Below are positions 21,674-33,636 of a stretch of DNA of 64,000 nucleotides, piece after piece. The DNA is from Aquarana catesbeiana (Eukaryota > Chordata > Amphibia > Anura > Ranidae): the NCBI RefSeq assembly GCF_042186555.1, contig NC_133332.1, forward strand, positions 126,203,875 through 126,267,874, read 5' to 3'. The notes beneath the pieces were generated by a model that saw only the letters and a program-made list of their open reading frames with translations, made no database searches and was not told the DNA's origin. The position numbers were made by a program, and so were the translations under genes. Each line of letters starts with the position of its first letter. The first letter of the stretch is position 1.

Positions 21674-22517
21674 CTGAAATGCACAAAGAACAGTATGCAG
21701 ACCTATAGTTACAATTTTCCTATGTGGACTCAGAGAAGCAGGGAACAGAACACAATTAAATGAAAGAGTTACCATAACAGGAATTCTGGTTACTGGATGT
21801 GAAAGAAATCTTGACAGCAACTCAATTTCCATTTTACTTAGAGCAGATCCTTACTTTGCCTGGTCACCAGAGGCATTTTCAGTAATTTTCCTGCCCAAGG
21901 AGAAATATGAACCCCATACATACACTCACACATGATCAATAAAGAGGAGCAGATTTAAAGCAAAGATATGATTTTGGATGAATTTTATTTTGAAAATTTT
22001 ACAAGTATAAAGTTTAACATTTCTTGTACTTTTATAAAACCTTTATTTTACAAATAAACATTTAACGCATTCATTAGAAATCCCTGCATGCAAAGGACTT
22101 GAACCCCATGGGAGAAAATACTACCTCCCTCGTTTAATGGTTACATATCCCAGTCCCTCTCACTAATGCCTAGTATGCCCGGTTCAATAAAAACCCGTGT
22201 GTATGTCAGCCGGACCGGCTTCTGTTGGACAAGCACACTGGAAAGCCAGCAGCCAACCGGCTCCGGATTAGCGATCTCAGCCAATGGCGGAATGTTCTGG
22301 GGGGGGGTGGGGGCATCTCCTATCAGCACACAACAGCACAGCAGGGGGAGTTCGTTGTACTAACGTCAGAATGTTAGTACAGTGGCTCTGACCATCAAGC
22401 TTACCGGTCCCTTTTTCCACTGTTGGGAAAAGGAATCATTTAGTCTGAAATGCATGGCAGTAATGCAACTGCTTCTGTGGACAACTTTCAAAGTGGATTT
22501 TTACCCGACAAGATACA
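21674..22517. other. Intron sequence, nothing recognised
   Basis: Non-repetitive in appearance up to about 22130. The later part contains a short GC-rich segment and a G run (22300-22313). Confidence 0.45.
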
Positions 22518-22659
22518 GTGGGGTTGATTTACTAAAACTGGAGATTGCAAAATCTGGTGCAGCTCTGCAGAGAAACCAATCAGCTTCCAGGTTTTTTTTG
22601 TCTACCATGCACAGCTGCACCAGATTTTGCACTCTCCATTTTTAGTAAATCAACCCCAT
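22518..22659. repeat. Miniature inverted-repeat element
   Basis: GGGGTTGATTTACTAAAA (22520) and its inverse TTTTAGTAAATCAACCCC (22640) are exact inverted termini around a 100-bp centre with TCTGGTGCAGCT/AGCTGCACCAGA. A diverged relative lies at 30415-30560. Confidence 0.75.
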
Positions 22660-22685
22660 TGTGCTGGCTATTTCAACTTTATTGC

Positions 22686-23433
22686 AATAAGGCCGGCCAT
22701 ACACGGTTCGAATCTCAGCCGGTTCAGCAGGATGAATGTACCAAGTTGATCGATCAATCAACTTTGTTACAACCAGCCTGCCGGATTCTCTTGCAATTAT
22801 CGCTAGTGGCTTCTATAGCCACTGGCGATAATTACCGTCCTCTCCCAGCAGGGATGACTCTCTCCCTCCCTCTCCGCCCAGCGCCAGGGGAAGGCAATTG
22901 CTGATTCCCGTCGGCACGGTCTGTGTTGTTAGGGGAATTGTGCAAAATTCTGTCCTGCAACTCATGGTTGCAGGAAAGAAATTTGCGCTGCGTATGGCCT
23001 GCGTTGTCTACATAGTCCATGCACCTGAAAGAGAAACATTTTCTGGGCAGGTGCACTACGATTCTATTATCTCTTGCTGGATGGCAACAAACATTAAAGC
23101 TGGACATACGGTACTGGTAGATTGTTTTTTTGTTTTCAGCAGCTAGCCGGCTGATAAAAACATAAATAAAAAATCCCTCATCCACACGTTCAAGGTGGAT
23201 GAAGGAATCCTTCGCTGCTGCGCTATTGTTTTCTGGCAGCGGGAGTTCTCTACTCTCAGAACACACTAAGCAGCACTACAGCCTACTAGCTGCAAATTTC
23301 CCAACATTGCCCTTTGTGAGGAGTTGACCACTAGGTCAACTCCTCTTGAACGGGAAAAGCCATAGATGGACTGAAATGTGTCCGGTCCCCGCTGAACTGG
23401 CCGATTTTGGATTCATCTATGGCCATCTTTAGA
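22686..23433. repeat. GGCCGGCCATACAC repeat
   Basis: Begins AAGGCCGGCCATACACGG and ends near CATCTATGGCCATC. It includes CAACTTTGTTACAACCAGCCTG and GGATGAAGGAATCCTTCGCTG, which recur in 59817-60166. It is a dispersed DNA-element family. The short ORFs here are not genes. Confidence 0.5.
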
Positions 23434-23559
23434 CACCACAGGTACCACCAAAAAGGGCTGGTAAGCAAAAGTAAACAGTAGTATTCTAACAACCAATAAA
23501 ATGAAGAGAATTCTTTATTCTCAAGACAATTCCTCTTTTTCCAATGAGTCCCAAGAAGG

Positions 23560-23582
23560 TCAAATGTTTGGACACCCCTGAT
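23560..23582. repeat. Isolated hAT-type terminus
   Basis: AATGTTTGGACACCCCTG matches the right terminus of the hAT-like elements at 37439-38034 and 44629-45808. No partner end was found within a few hundred bases, so it is probably a fragment. Confidence 0.45.
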
Positions 23583-23727
23583 TTAGAATTTTGTATCTCC
23601 CCTCCTACCTTCAGTCCTTGTGGTAATGATCACCAAGACAAATACATATCACCGATAAGAACAGAGATAGCAATGCGAGCTAGCCAGGGGATTCTACCCC
23701 CTCATACCCACTAAATCAGGGACTCAC

Positions 23728-23991
23728 CTTTTAATACTGCCTTTCATTTTTGGAGTCTCCTGCACCAGTTTTCGATGATACTCTAAAAGCAGTTCCTGCA
23801 AGCGATCTTCTTTCCTTTCAAACTCTTCTACATTTTTGGTTGTCAGTTCCAGCAATTCAGTGTTAGTCTGGAACAGTCTACAGGCATAGCATGTAGATTT
23901 AGCAGTCTCCATTTTGTCACCTGTTAACACCCAAACTTTCATTCCAGCTGCATGAAGAGCTTCAATCGTTTCTGCTGCTTGCTCCTGGAGC
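23728..23991 (-). CDS. ATP11C: ATP11C exon: P-domain TGDK motif
   Basis: A 264-bp exon with acceptor CAACAG and donor GTGAGT. The opening G completes an Arg codon with the exon at 36950. It encodes LQEQAAETIEALHAAGMKVW, then VLTGDKMETAKSTCYACRLF, then a charged stretch rich in Glu/Lys (ERKEDRLQELLLEYHRK). It ends in phase 2. TGDK.ETA is a catalytic P-domain motif. RLFQTNTELLELTTK separates ATP11C from ATP11A (KLFRRNTQLLELTTK) and ATP11B. Confidence 0.96.
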
Positions 23992-24379
23992 CTGTTGGCA
24001 ATGACAATTAAACCAATAAAAAGTTCATCCCAGAATATGGATTATAACAAAACAGACACACAGTTTTTCTTATCCGTTGCAAATGCAGGAACTAAAATTG
24101 CATGAAGGAGGTTAGTGCATCCCAGGAAACAAATCAACCGTGCTTCCAACCAGTACTACAGGCTCTTGTCACTGTGCGTTATACGGCCTCTTTTCATTTT
24201 TAAGCTCTCCTACATTTGGGCAAGGCTACAATGGGTTCATATAGCTGTGCCTGAAACTGGCTTGCATTTCTCCGGGATCAGAATCAGGACAATTCAGAGG
24301 TTGAGGATTTCAGTAAATTATTGATGCTTAGCTAGCAGGTCAGCCAAGTGCACAACACCGGAGAGGTAGGCTATGTCCC
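23992..24379. other. Intron sequence, nothing recognised
   Basis: Start of the 13-kb intron. No repeat family or coding block was identified. Confidence 0.45.
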
Positions 24380-25100
24380 TAAGACCCCTTTCACACTGAA
24401 GCGTTTTGCAGGCCCTATAGCGTTAAAAATAGCGCCTGCAAACCGCCCTAAAACAGCTGCTCCATTCACTCCAGTGTGAAAGCCAGAGGGCTCTGAATGC
24501 ATTTCTGGAGGGCAAATGTTATTTTTGTAGTGGAGATGTTCAGTTAAAATGAGTGCCTTTATTAAAGTCTTGACTGGCTCTCAATGGAGCCGGTTCACAT
24601 ATGTTCGTGGTGGCCGCGGTGCAGTTTTAAAAAGGGTCCTGTGCGATTTTTGGGTCAGGTTCAGGTGCGAATTCAGGCAACCTAAATTGAAATGCAGCGG
24701 ACTCCAGACTGCAAACCACAGCTGGACATATGTGAATCCAGCCCAAGGCTGAAGCTCTGAAGCTCCATTTTTACAGCTAATTGACAAAGTAGTTGTTCAG
24801 CGTTTCAGGCCAGTTTGCATTGCATCAGGTTAGGATTTTATCCTGTTCACAACTGAATGACATGTGCGATTTAGAAGCATTCCCAAAGAAGTCAAAGGGG
24901 TGAAGTCACACCTGAGCCAAACCGTACTGCTCAGAAAACTGACAGGATTCTTTTTCAATTCGCATTGAATCTGCACTCCGGCTGCACCAGACATATGTGA
25001 ACAGGCACAACAGAAAGCACTGTTCTTTCACATGTCATGCGAATTGGATGCGGTTCAATATGCATTCAAATTTGCATGTGTGTGAACCTAGCCTTAATGT
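24380..25100. repeat. Two adjoining TTCACAC-ended repeats
   Basis: A CCCCTTTCACACTG-type terminus at 24384 opens a short element to about 24490 (CCAGTGTGAAAGCC). A second repeat at 24574-25095 runs from CAATGGAGCCGGTTCACATA to GTGTGAACCTAGCC. It resembles the one at 31309-31560, which shares CTCTCAATGGAGCCGGTTCA. Confidence 0.5.
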
Positions 25101-26098
25101 GTGAATCAGGAAAATACCTCACTATGGCCACCAGATGGCATGGACTATCACACAAAATCATTACGCTCATGAGCGCCATCTAGTGGTCATAATAAGGTAT
25201 GTCACCAATCATTTGCTCTTCAGAGAACATAAGAACATCTGATTTTTTTTTTTCCCTCATTTGCACATAACAAAATTACATAACGTTTCAATAGACAAAC
25301 TATGCAATTGTTTTATAAATATGCCCCTAAGAGTTTACATGCTTTTAAGTTGAAGTTACACATATACGTGTCCTAATTACTGATCAAATTGGGACTTCGC
25401 CTGGAACAGAAAAATAAACCATTGTATTTTCTTTTAGAAGAAATAGGCTAAATTATCTGTGAAGTATGCAGTGCTATAAACCAAGAAGAAATGTGACATC
25501 TGCGCTCAAAAAAAAAAAAGTAAAGCAACTGGAAAGATTTGAAGATCACAAATCGGATAACACTATACATCAAATTGCAGCCCTAAAACAAATTGTCATA
25601 AAAAAAACATAGAATAATGATAGCAATAATAAATGCAAAAGGTCCAAGGAGAGAATCCCAACACCGTCTTCAGTGTCATAAGCAATCAGCACACCAGTAC
25701 AGTGAGAGCCAAACTTTGTACCAAACTATAAATAGGAGGTCAAAACAGAGTCAAAAGCGCTTTATTGGAGATCATATGCCAGATCTCCACCTTCACAATC
25801 TTGACTCCAACCGGACATCACCTTGGACTTCCCAAAATAAAAAAAATCTGGACCATGGAATGGCCTGCTATGCCTTTAAAGGAGACCCTCTGGATACGCA
25901 TTGATCCGCTCTTTGTATATGGACTTTTTATGCAATTTGATATATAGGTTTTGCAGTACTCTCTCTCCTGGGGAAATTCCTCCATAGCTGTGCCCATGAC
26001 AGTGGTTATATGGTTCAACTATGATAGGAAATCTTCCTCACAGAAGCACAGCCTGTCAGAGCTTCTAATATTACCCCACTATATCCAAAACTAAACCT
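25101..26098. other. Intron with undefined repeat debris
   Basis: GCCACCAGATGGC/GCGCCATCTAGTGG at 25119-25187 makes a loose inverted pair. The rest (25250-26090) is unassigned, AT-rich sequence. ORFs at 25617-25947 show no family resemblance. Confidence 0.4.
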
Positions 26099-26551
26099 TT
26101 AGACCCCTTTCACACTGAGCCACCCTGGGCGTCGGCGGTAAAGCGGCGCTATTTTTAGTGCCGCTTTACCGTCGTTTTAGCGGCACTATTTGGCCGCTAG
26201 TGGGGTGGTTCTAACCCCCCCCCCCCTTAACGGCCAAAAAGGGGTTAAATCCGCCCGCAAAACACCGCTCTGCAGCGGCGCTTTGCCGGCAGTATGGTGG
26301 TGCTGCCCCATTGTTTTCAATGAGTAGGAGCGGTTGAAGAGAGATGTAGGAGCGGTGTATTCACCGCTCCTCCACCACTGCAAAGAAGCTGCTGGCAGGA
26401 CTTTTTGTGACGCCCCGCCAGTGCAGCGCCCCAGTGTGAAAGCACTCTGGCTTTCACACTAGGTTTGCAGCTGAGGCTTTTTTTTTTTTTCAGGCACTAT
26501 TTTTAGCACTGTGGTGCCTGAAAAACGCCTCCAGTGTGAAAGGGGTCTTAA
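26099..26551. repeat. CCCCTTTCACACT miniature element
   Basis: TTAGACCCCTTTCACACTG at the left faces CCAGTGTGAAAGGGGTCTTAA at the right. The interior is very GC-rich with GCGGCGC and GGTGGTGC motifs and a C run. The termini are closely similar to those at 30986-31260. Confidence 0.7.
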
Positions 26552-26969
26552 GGTTGAACTCCAGGCAAACTGCTGAAAACATGGATGAAATACATACAGT
26601 ATGTGGAAGCGGTTTATTGTGCTAATGAATTTGTATTTCTGTCGATCCAGTAATGTCATTTACACAGTTTTGTCACACAGTACCATCCTGTCTTGCAGGG
26701 TAGGACTCTTCTCTGCTGTAGTTCAGTAACGCAGTACATGTAACAGTACAGGTCTTGTCCTTACTCCAGGCTACAATTAAAGCCTGAATAAGAAGCAGCA
26801 GACTGATGAGCTCATCTCTCTGCTCTCTCCTCCTACCAGCATGTCATATGTCAACAAATGAGCACTGAAGTACAACAGACTGAATCCCTGTACTGCTTCT
26901 CCCACTCCAATTCTGAGTTCCAGCAAGAGCCTGATACCAAGTTAAACTTAGATACTTATAATACTGGCA
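26552..26969. other. Intron sequence, nothing recognised
   Basis: No repeat or coding block recognised. Confidence 0.4.
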
Positions 26970-27544
26970 TTAAAAGTGATATTAAACCCAAAACCAAAAA
27001 TGTAATCTATTGCAGTTTACCTATCATCAAATATGGTGGCTGCATTTGTTTTCTTTTTAGTCTTTTTCCACCTGCTGATCTGGCAAGTAACATACTTAAT
27101 GTATTTGAGTGCCCCCACTCTGGATGAAGGAACACAGAGGCACCTTTGGACAGCAGCATTGTCAGTCTGGAGGGAGGAGGGTGTTAGATGTACTATCAGA
27201 TTTAAATACACTAACAAATTGAAGCCAAACTCCAGCTAATACTTTATAAGCAGTTGCTGTTTTTCTTTTCCTTTTGTGATAAAGGTTTTACATAAATAAA
27301 ATCTGATCATTGTAAGTTCCCCTATCCGTGGCAATTGATTTGTTTCACTTCTTCCCCTGCAACTGATACAATCTGCAAGAGAGCTTGTTCCTTTGAAAAA
27401 CAACAGATTTACCGGTCAGATCACCTGGTGAAAATAAAGGAAAGAAAGCCCAACAAGAAAATGAATGCAGCCATCACATCTTAGAATTGGTAAGGTGCAA
27501 TATTATATAGTGAAAGTTTGCTTTTGGGTTTAATATAGCTTTAA
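26970..27544. mobile_element. TTAA-bounded element with long inverted ends
   Basis: Both ends carry TTAA and a GGGTTTAAT/ATTAAACCC terminus. The outer ~130 bases pair loosely (TGGTGGCTGCATTTGTTTTC against the inverse of GAAAATGAATGCAGCCATCA). The copy at 40792-41310 is related (ATTTAAATACACTAACAAAT is common to both). ORFs inside are not conserved genes. Confidence 0.65.
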
Positions 27545-28122
27545 CCATTTCATCCCCAGAAGGTTTTACCCCCTTTACTACCCTGGTGGTATTCCCGAGT
27601 GTGGCTCGGGGTAAATTTTCAGTACCAAAAGCGGTAACCCCGAGCCACACTTGGGATCCCATCGCAGGATAGAGGAAATGTTACGTACCTTGTCCCCAGG
27701 ATCCTGCAATGTCCTCTCGCTGTGTGTGCGAGCCGTGTGCTCCGCTCGATCTATCACAGTGCCGAGCTCCGTTCCCTTACAGATTACATTACTGTATCAA
27801 ATTAAGTAACGACAGTGACAAATTCTGCAACTGAGCAAATTTCAGTGTTTTTGATTATATTACATTATTGAATCAATTTTATTATTATTATTTTATTATT
27901 TGTTATAATTATTTATAGTTATTTATTATATTATAATTTATGATTTTGTGTTTTAAACTTTATCATACCCGGGATGTCTACTAGACTCTTGTTTGGACAG
28001 AGTTAAGTGTGTTATTCCTAAGAATTACAGGCCTACAATATAAGACACCAAATTTCTATGCAAAACATCGTAACACTTTGAGCATCAAAAATCTGACATA
28101 ATCATACCACCAGGGAGGTTAA
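27541..28122. mobile_element. TTAA-abutting element, CCTGGTGGTA ends
   Basis: After the shared TTAA at 27541, a short fragment leads to CCCTGGTGGTATTCC (27581). The right end is ATACCACCAGGGAGGTTAA (28104-28122), an inverted terminus. GAGTGTGGCTCGGGGT/ACCCCGAGCCACAC makes an internal stem at 27597-27650. Confidence 0.6.
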
Positions 28123-28570
28123 AGCGGAGTTCCAACCAAAAGTGGAACTTCCGCTCATCTGATTCCTCCCCCCCTCCGGTGCCACAAATGGCACCTTTCA
28201 GGGGGGAGGGGGGTGCAGATACCTGTATTAGACAGGTATCTGCACCCACTTCCGGGAATAGAATTCTGCGGGAGTCGCGCCCCTTCCCACACCCCCCCCC
28301 CTCGCTGTCTCCTGGGAAACACACAGGTCCCAGGAGATAGTGGGGACCACTTAGGACGCGCAGCGCGACTCGCGCATGCGCAGTAGGGAACCGGGAAGTG
28401 AAGCCGCAACGCTTCACTTCCTTATTCCCTCACCGAGAATGGCGGCGGCAGTAGCCGAGCTATTGCTGGACTCCTGGACAGGTAAGTGTCCGTTTATTAA
28501 AAGTCATCAGCTGCAGTATTTGTAGCTGCTGGCTTTTATTAATTTTTTTTCAGGTGGACTCCCTCTTTAA
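28119..28570. mobile_element. TTAA-bounded element, GGAGTTCC ends
   Basis: TTAAAGCGGAGTTCCAACC at the left and GGTGGACTCCCTCTTTAA at the right. The interior is CpG-rich (28140-28490) and includes GGAGGGGGGTGCAGATACC with a GGTATCTGCACCC stem. The left TTAA is shared with the previous element and the right TTAA with the next one. Confidence 0.65.
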
Positions 28571-29227
28571 TGACCAGACCCTTTTTTGTAAAACGGCACT
28601 GCATCGCTCTAACTGACAATTGCACAGTCGTGCGACGTTGTACCCAAACAAAAAAAGAGTGACAATATTGAAAAATATATAAAAAAATGAATTTATTCAT
28701 GTTTAGGCCGATATATATTATTCTACACATTTTTGGTAAAAAAAAAAAAAAAAAAAATCACAATAGGCGTATATTGATTGGTTTGCGCAAAAGTTATCGC
28801 GTCTACAAACTACGGGATCGATTTAGGGACTTTTATTTTTTTTTATTGTTTTTCTGGTAATGGCGGCGATCTGCGATTTTTAGCGGGACTGCGACATTGC
28901 GGTGGACAAATCTGGCCCCAAATTACACTTTTTTGGGGACCAGTGACATTATTACCTTGATCAGTGCTATGAAAATGTAAAAATAACACTGGCCAGAAAG
29001 GGGTTAACACTAGGTGGGCGATCAAGGGGTTAAGTGTGTTCCCTCAGCGTGTTCTAACTGTAGGGGGGGTGGGCTTACTGAAACATGACACGTCGCAGGA
29101 GCGTGCCTGTGGGACCCGCAGACTCAATGTCCGCCGGCGCCCCGCAATCCTGCTTTTACGAACAGATGTACAGGTATGTGCCATTCTGCAGACGTATATT
29201 GGCGTGAGTCGGTCGGCAAGTGGTTAA
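28567..29227. mobile_element. TTAA-bounded element, inverse of the 20430 family
   Basis: Begins TTAATGACCAGACCC and ends GGTCGGCAAGTGGTTAA. The centre (CGTATATTGATTGGTTTGCG, TGGCGGCGATCTGCGATTTT) is the reverse complement of parts of 20430-20984. No ORF of note. Confidence 0.65.
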
Positions 29228-29815
29228 CCACATCCCGCCTGGCTTATAGCAGAATGACAGCTGGGTGGGGTATCATTTATCCTAAGCATCATGACATCCA
29301 GCAGGATAAACGGCGCGCAGCACGGCAATCGGTAGTGCCACACCACATCTCCGATCTGGTTAGAGAGCTTATGATGTAGACACAGCTGATCACAACATAA
29401 CCAGGAAGTGCCGTTAATCAGCTTTTTCTCTATTCGCGTTAACAAGGCATGGGTAGAGGAGAGACGATCAGCGGCTCTCCTGACGGGGGGGGGGGTCTGC
29501 GCTGATGATCAGCGCATCGATCATCAGTGCAGACCCATCAAGAATGCCCACAAGTGCCCACCAGGGATGCCAATCAGTGGTGCCTGTCAGTGCCGCCCAT
29601 CAGTAGAACCCATGAGTGCCACCTATCAGTGAGGTCTCGTCAGTGCAGCCAAATCAGTGCCCGTCAGTGAAGGAGAAAATGTACTTATTTACAAAATTTT
29701 ATAACAGAAGCAAAGAAAAAAACTCCCCCCCCCCCCAAAATTTTCGGTCTTTTTTTATATTTGTTTAGCAAAATATAAAAACCCAGTGTTGATCAAATAC
29801 CACCAAAAGACCCAG
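29224..29815. mobile_element. TTAA element, right end lost
   Basis: Begins TTAACCACATCCCGCCTGG. It contains a degenerate CCATCAGTG/GCCAATCAGTG minisatellite (29520-29670) and ends in GATCAAATACCACCAAAAGA without a clear terminus. It is closely parallel to 2341-3111. Confidence 0.55.
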
Positions 29816-30414
29816 CCTGGTTATTTAACAATGAATAGAATGGAAAATACAGCTGCACAGTGTTCATAATTGCATGTATACTAAATTATTTCAGTTGATT
29901 TACAAAAGGTAAGAGACAGTTCTCTTATCAAATGTAAACATACATTTTTAAAGTGAAAATTCACTTTAGTCCTGCATTTAATCAACCCCTTATGTACTTG
30001 GTGTGGATGGCATATATCCATATTTATAAGATCTGGCTACACAAGTGCAGGTCCAAATCTCAAAGGGGCCATTTATTCCCAAGCTGGGTTGTATCCAAAT
30101 GACAAAAATATTTTTTATAGCTTGAAGAAGTGTAGTTGGTAATTGCATTTTATTATGGCAGCGATATGAACACTGCCTCTCCGATTAGCGCTAGTGAGTC
30201 ACCATAAGAAGAAGAGCTGAGCTCCATAGAAGTGAGAGACACTGGGTGTAACGGTTCCAAACATCATTTAATTGATATTCACCAGCAGGAAAATTAATGA
30301 CTATGCAACATTCATTTATACAAGTGCCCAAAATTATCTTTACATTCTAGTATACCCTTGTAAAATTCTGGCCTCTAATCTTACTTAATGAAATTCATTT
30401 TACAAGCATAAAGG
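29816..30414. other. Intron sequence, nothing recognised
   Basis: AT-rich, with no repeat family or coding block identified. Confidence 0.45.
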
Positions 30415-30560
30415 GGAACTTGTGAAAACTGGAGCATACAGAATCAGCAGGGCAACCAATCCGTTTTTAGCTGGACTGAACAAGCTGAAGATAGAAGCTG
30501 ATTGGTTACTATGCAAAGCTGCTCCAGATTCTGTCTGCCCCATTTTAGTAACCCCCCCCC
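30415..30560. repeat. Miniature element related to 22518
   Basis: AAAACTGGAGCATACAGAAT and its loose inverse, ending CCATTTTAGTAACCCC, surround an AAGCTGATTGGTTACTATGC core. The right terminus has been replaced by a C run. Confidence 0.55.
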
Positions 30561-30985
30561 CCCCCCAATCTTTTTATCAAAGGATAATGTCACTTTTTAG
30601 AAAAAAATAAACTAACTTTTTTTTTGCAGGTAAAAAAATTTGCATCTTTTTTGAGCCTGTAATGCATTGCGCCAGTGATCAGCAGATCGCTGGTGCCATG
30701 TAGGTCTCCTACAGCTCTGCCAGTGTATCTGTGTGCCTGTACATCCCGTACGGGCAAGCAGATAAAATCTGACAGGAAGAATCAAACTACCATGGAGCTC
30801 CACAGCACCGTGGTAGCTCATCGAGAGCTACAAGCCGACAGCTGCAAAGGATATTGGAGCTTGAAGTTTATTCACACACAGAGCTGTGTGAATGAATGAC
30901 GCGCCCGTGTGGGCGGAGCTCTGCACAGCTGTGCCGATTTCAGCACAGCGGTTGCAGCATTGGGAACATGTCACTTGTTCCACCT
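30561..30985. other. Intron sequence, repeat-like
   Basis: Contains GC-rich segments with short stems (CACAGAGCTGTGTG). No assignment. Confidence 0.4.
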
Positions 30986-31260
30986 TAACACCTCTTTCAC
31001 ACAGACGATTTTGGCGAAAAAAGCGCATAAAAAAAGCTTCCCATTAAAATCAATGGATGCTTTCACACTGGGGCAGTGCGCTGGCAGGGTGTCCTGCAAG
31101 CAGCATCTTTGGAGCATGTTTGAAGAGCTTAAAAAAGCGTCTCCAACGCTCCTCTCCATTGAAATGAATGGGAAGCACTTCAAAAGCGCTGCAAAATGCC
31201 TCAAAAGCGCCCGACATTTTATGGGCAGTTTTCAAGCACCTCTGTGTGAAAGGGGTCTAA
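30986..31260. repeat. CCTCTTTCACAC miniature element
   Basis: TTAACACCTCTTTCACACAG at the left and CTCTGTGTGAAAGGGGTCTAA at the right are inverted termini of the same family as 26099-26551. Confidence 0.65.
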
Positions 31261-31308
31261 GAATGGGTGGAACATGTAACATGTTCCCAAAAGGTTAACT
31301 TATCCTTT

Positions 31309-31560
31309 AGGCTTGGTTCACACTAGTGCAAATTGGATGTGGGTTTCCCTGCATCCAATTCGCATGACAGGAGACTGTGACCGGCTCTCAATGGAGCCGG
31401 TTCACACATCTCCGAGGTGGCTGCGGAGCAAATTGCAGAGGTCCTATGCGTCTTTGGCACCATTTCAGGTCCTAAAATTCAAAATCCGGGCCAGATTCAT
31501 CCCTGAAACTGAGAACAAGGACGAACCATACCCCGTCTGCAGTGTGAACCCAGCCTTAAA
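31309..31560. repeat. GGTTCACACTAG repeat
   Basis: GGCTTGGTTCACACTAGTG at the left, CAGTGTGAACCCAGCC at the right. It shares CTCTCAATGGAGCCGGTTCA with 24574-25095. Confidence 0.55.
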
Positions 31561-31611
31561 GGCCAACTTCACCCAAAACGGACATAGTAGTGTCGCATGA
31601 ATGGTGGCAAG

Positions 31612-32095
31612 CAGGGCCGGTGCTACCACTAGGCAAACTAGGAGGCTGGTTTCTCTATTCTCAGTCTCTGTGCTATGAAAGTTTTTGTGCTGTATTATAA
31701 ATACCTCTGTAATAAATGTTATAACCTCTAGTGGGCACTGCTGGGATAAAGCGTGCACATCTAAGAGGATGCAGGGGATGCCTCTGCTGCCTCTTACTCA
31801 GGCAGCCGCTCTGTAGTGTCATTATAGAGGTGCAGCACTAGAGGACATGTCCTGATGGAACGGAAGCAAACATCCCCTGCACGCCTCTATGATCAGTGCT
31901 CTACTTCAACCGCATGCTTCCTCTAGTGCCGGCTTCTGTCACACTGATGCTTGGGCCAAAAGGGGTGGATTCAGGGGCAGATTGATTGGATTGGATTAAT
32001 GCTCAAGCAAAGGGGGTGGATTCATAGGGCGGAGCCAAGGGGGGTGGCAAAATTAGGTTGCGCCTGGGGTGTCAAAAATCCTTGCACCAGCCCTG
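31612..32095. mobile_element. hAT-type non-autonomous element, perfect 8-bp TSD
   Basis: The ends CAGGGCCGGTGC and GCACCAGCCCTG are inverted. The flanks are identical GTGGCAAG at 31604-31611 and 32096-32103. An 8-bp duplication and CAGGG ends are hallmarks of the hAT superfamily. There is no transposase ORF, so it depends on another copy for movement. Confidence 0.85.
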
Positions 32096-32103
32096 GTGGC
32101 AAG

Positions 32104-32872
32104 CTAAATCTCAGTCCAGCCTCTTAGAGTTTTTGGTGACATCACTGGTAAGATGCTGTCACCACAGTACCACACTTCTCCCAAATGCTAGCATCATGCT
32201 TTGCAAATATATTTCCCATAGAGCAAAACAAAGCTGTGAGAGACTAAAAACTCCATACTGGAAGAGGCAGAAACATACATCACTGTGAGGGGAAACTTAC
32301 ACTGGCATCTCTGAGGCCTCTTTACAAAAGCTTAGGGAAACAAGAGAGCAGCAGAAACGTGAGCTGCTGTTAATAGTGGCCAATTCTGAACACCTTTTAC
32401 ACAGGGATTAAAAGATGATATATGACTGGTCACTATGGGCAACATTTCATTTGTTCCACTTTTGCTTACGGTAGTTATTTTATAGACAGACAATTTTGCA
32501 ATAAGCAGAAATTGTGAAGCCAAATTACAAATAGACACCTTTTGTTAGCGGAAAGTTATTCCAATTGCTTGGCTTTTAAATCATCAGCAACGTGCTTATA
32601 TATTCCAGCTTGAAGCATCAAAAGAGATTGGCTGAATATAACAACAAAAACTGGGTAGCAGTGTGACGGAGGGAAGAAAAAAGTCCGGACAGCCGCACAC
32701 CAGGAAAATATAATCCAACGAAATTTATTGTAAAATCAGGAACAAATCATGTACAAAGCACAAAGATATACACACATAGGACAATCCCCCCTCCTTTGCA
32801 TAATGACACAGGGCGGGGTAGACTTTACCTCCTCCAGTAACATGTAAGCCAATCGACATACACATGTACCAA
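32104..32872. other. Intron sequence, nothing firm
   Basis: The segment 32660-32870 looks like a dispersed repeat (GTCCGGACAGCCGCACACCAGG). No coding block. Confidence 0.4.
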
Positions 32873-33636
32873 TGTGACGGAATCCAGACACCCTGACTGG
32901 GTATCTCTGCCAAGACTTTGCTTCCCAAACTCTGGAACACGAGATCAGTGAATCTGGCGATAGTTACCCCAAGAACTAGGCAACACCAGTTTTGGAGTAA
33001 ACCAGAATAAGAAATGTTTATTTTAACAAGAATACGGGGCTTTTATACACTTGAGAAGGAGGTCACTCACTACATTAACGATGAGCCAAATATTTACCCA
33101 AAACATCGCACAATGGTTTAGCTAATGAGGTACAGGTGACTCACGGCTAATCCCAACAGTGGATCTTTAATTAGCCAACTGGGTGAGTGCCCACCCAGAC
33201 TATTACTATTCTGAGATTTCATTCCAGGTCAGACTTGCCATCACCGAGCTCCTGAGTACAATACACAGTATCAGGAGTATAAACACCTTCAGACAATAGC
33301 AGGAGACCTACTTACAATAAAAACACATTATGGCAGAGGGGCCCAGACAGGTGGCTTGCTGATGACATCAGCATATTTTAGTCTCACAGTGTCAAGCAGT
33401 CACTATTTTTAATGAGGCAATTAGGCCTCAATTATGGACTTCGGGCCTAGAATTCTAGAGTCTATTTCTTGGGGAGACATGGACTTGAATCCAAAATTAC
33501 CATTGCCCCAAGGGTCCCTGAGGCATATACCTCACAAAAAGTAGTGTTCCCTTAAATGCCAGGGCCCATAGTCGGTAAGCAAGAGGCTACCATTCAGTCC
33601 CCTCCAAAAGACTCTGTCCCAGGTGAGTCTATCACA
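32873..33636 (-). repeat. 3' LTR
   Basis: A 764-bp LTR, uninterrupted. The C-terminal part of the interior ORF (RLTWDRVFWRGLNGSLLLTD) reads into it and stops at 33532, so coding and LTR overlap. Confidence 0.8.
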
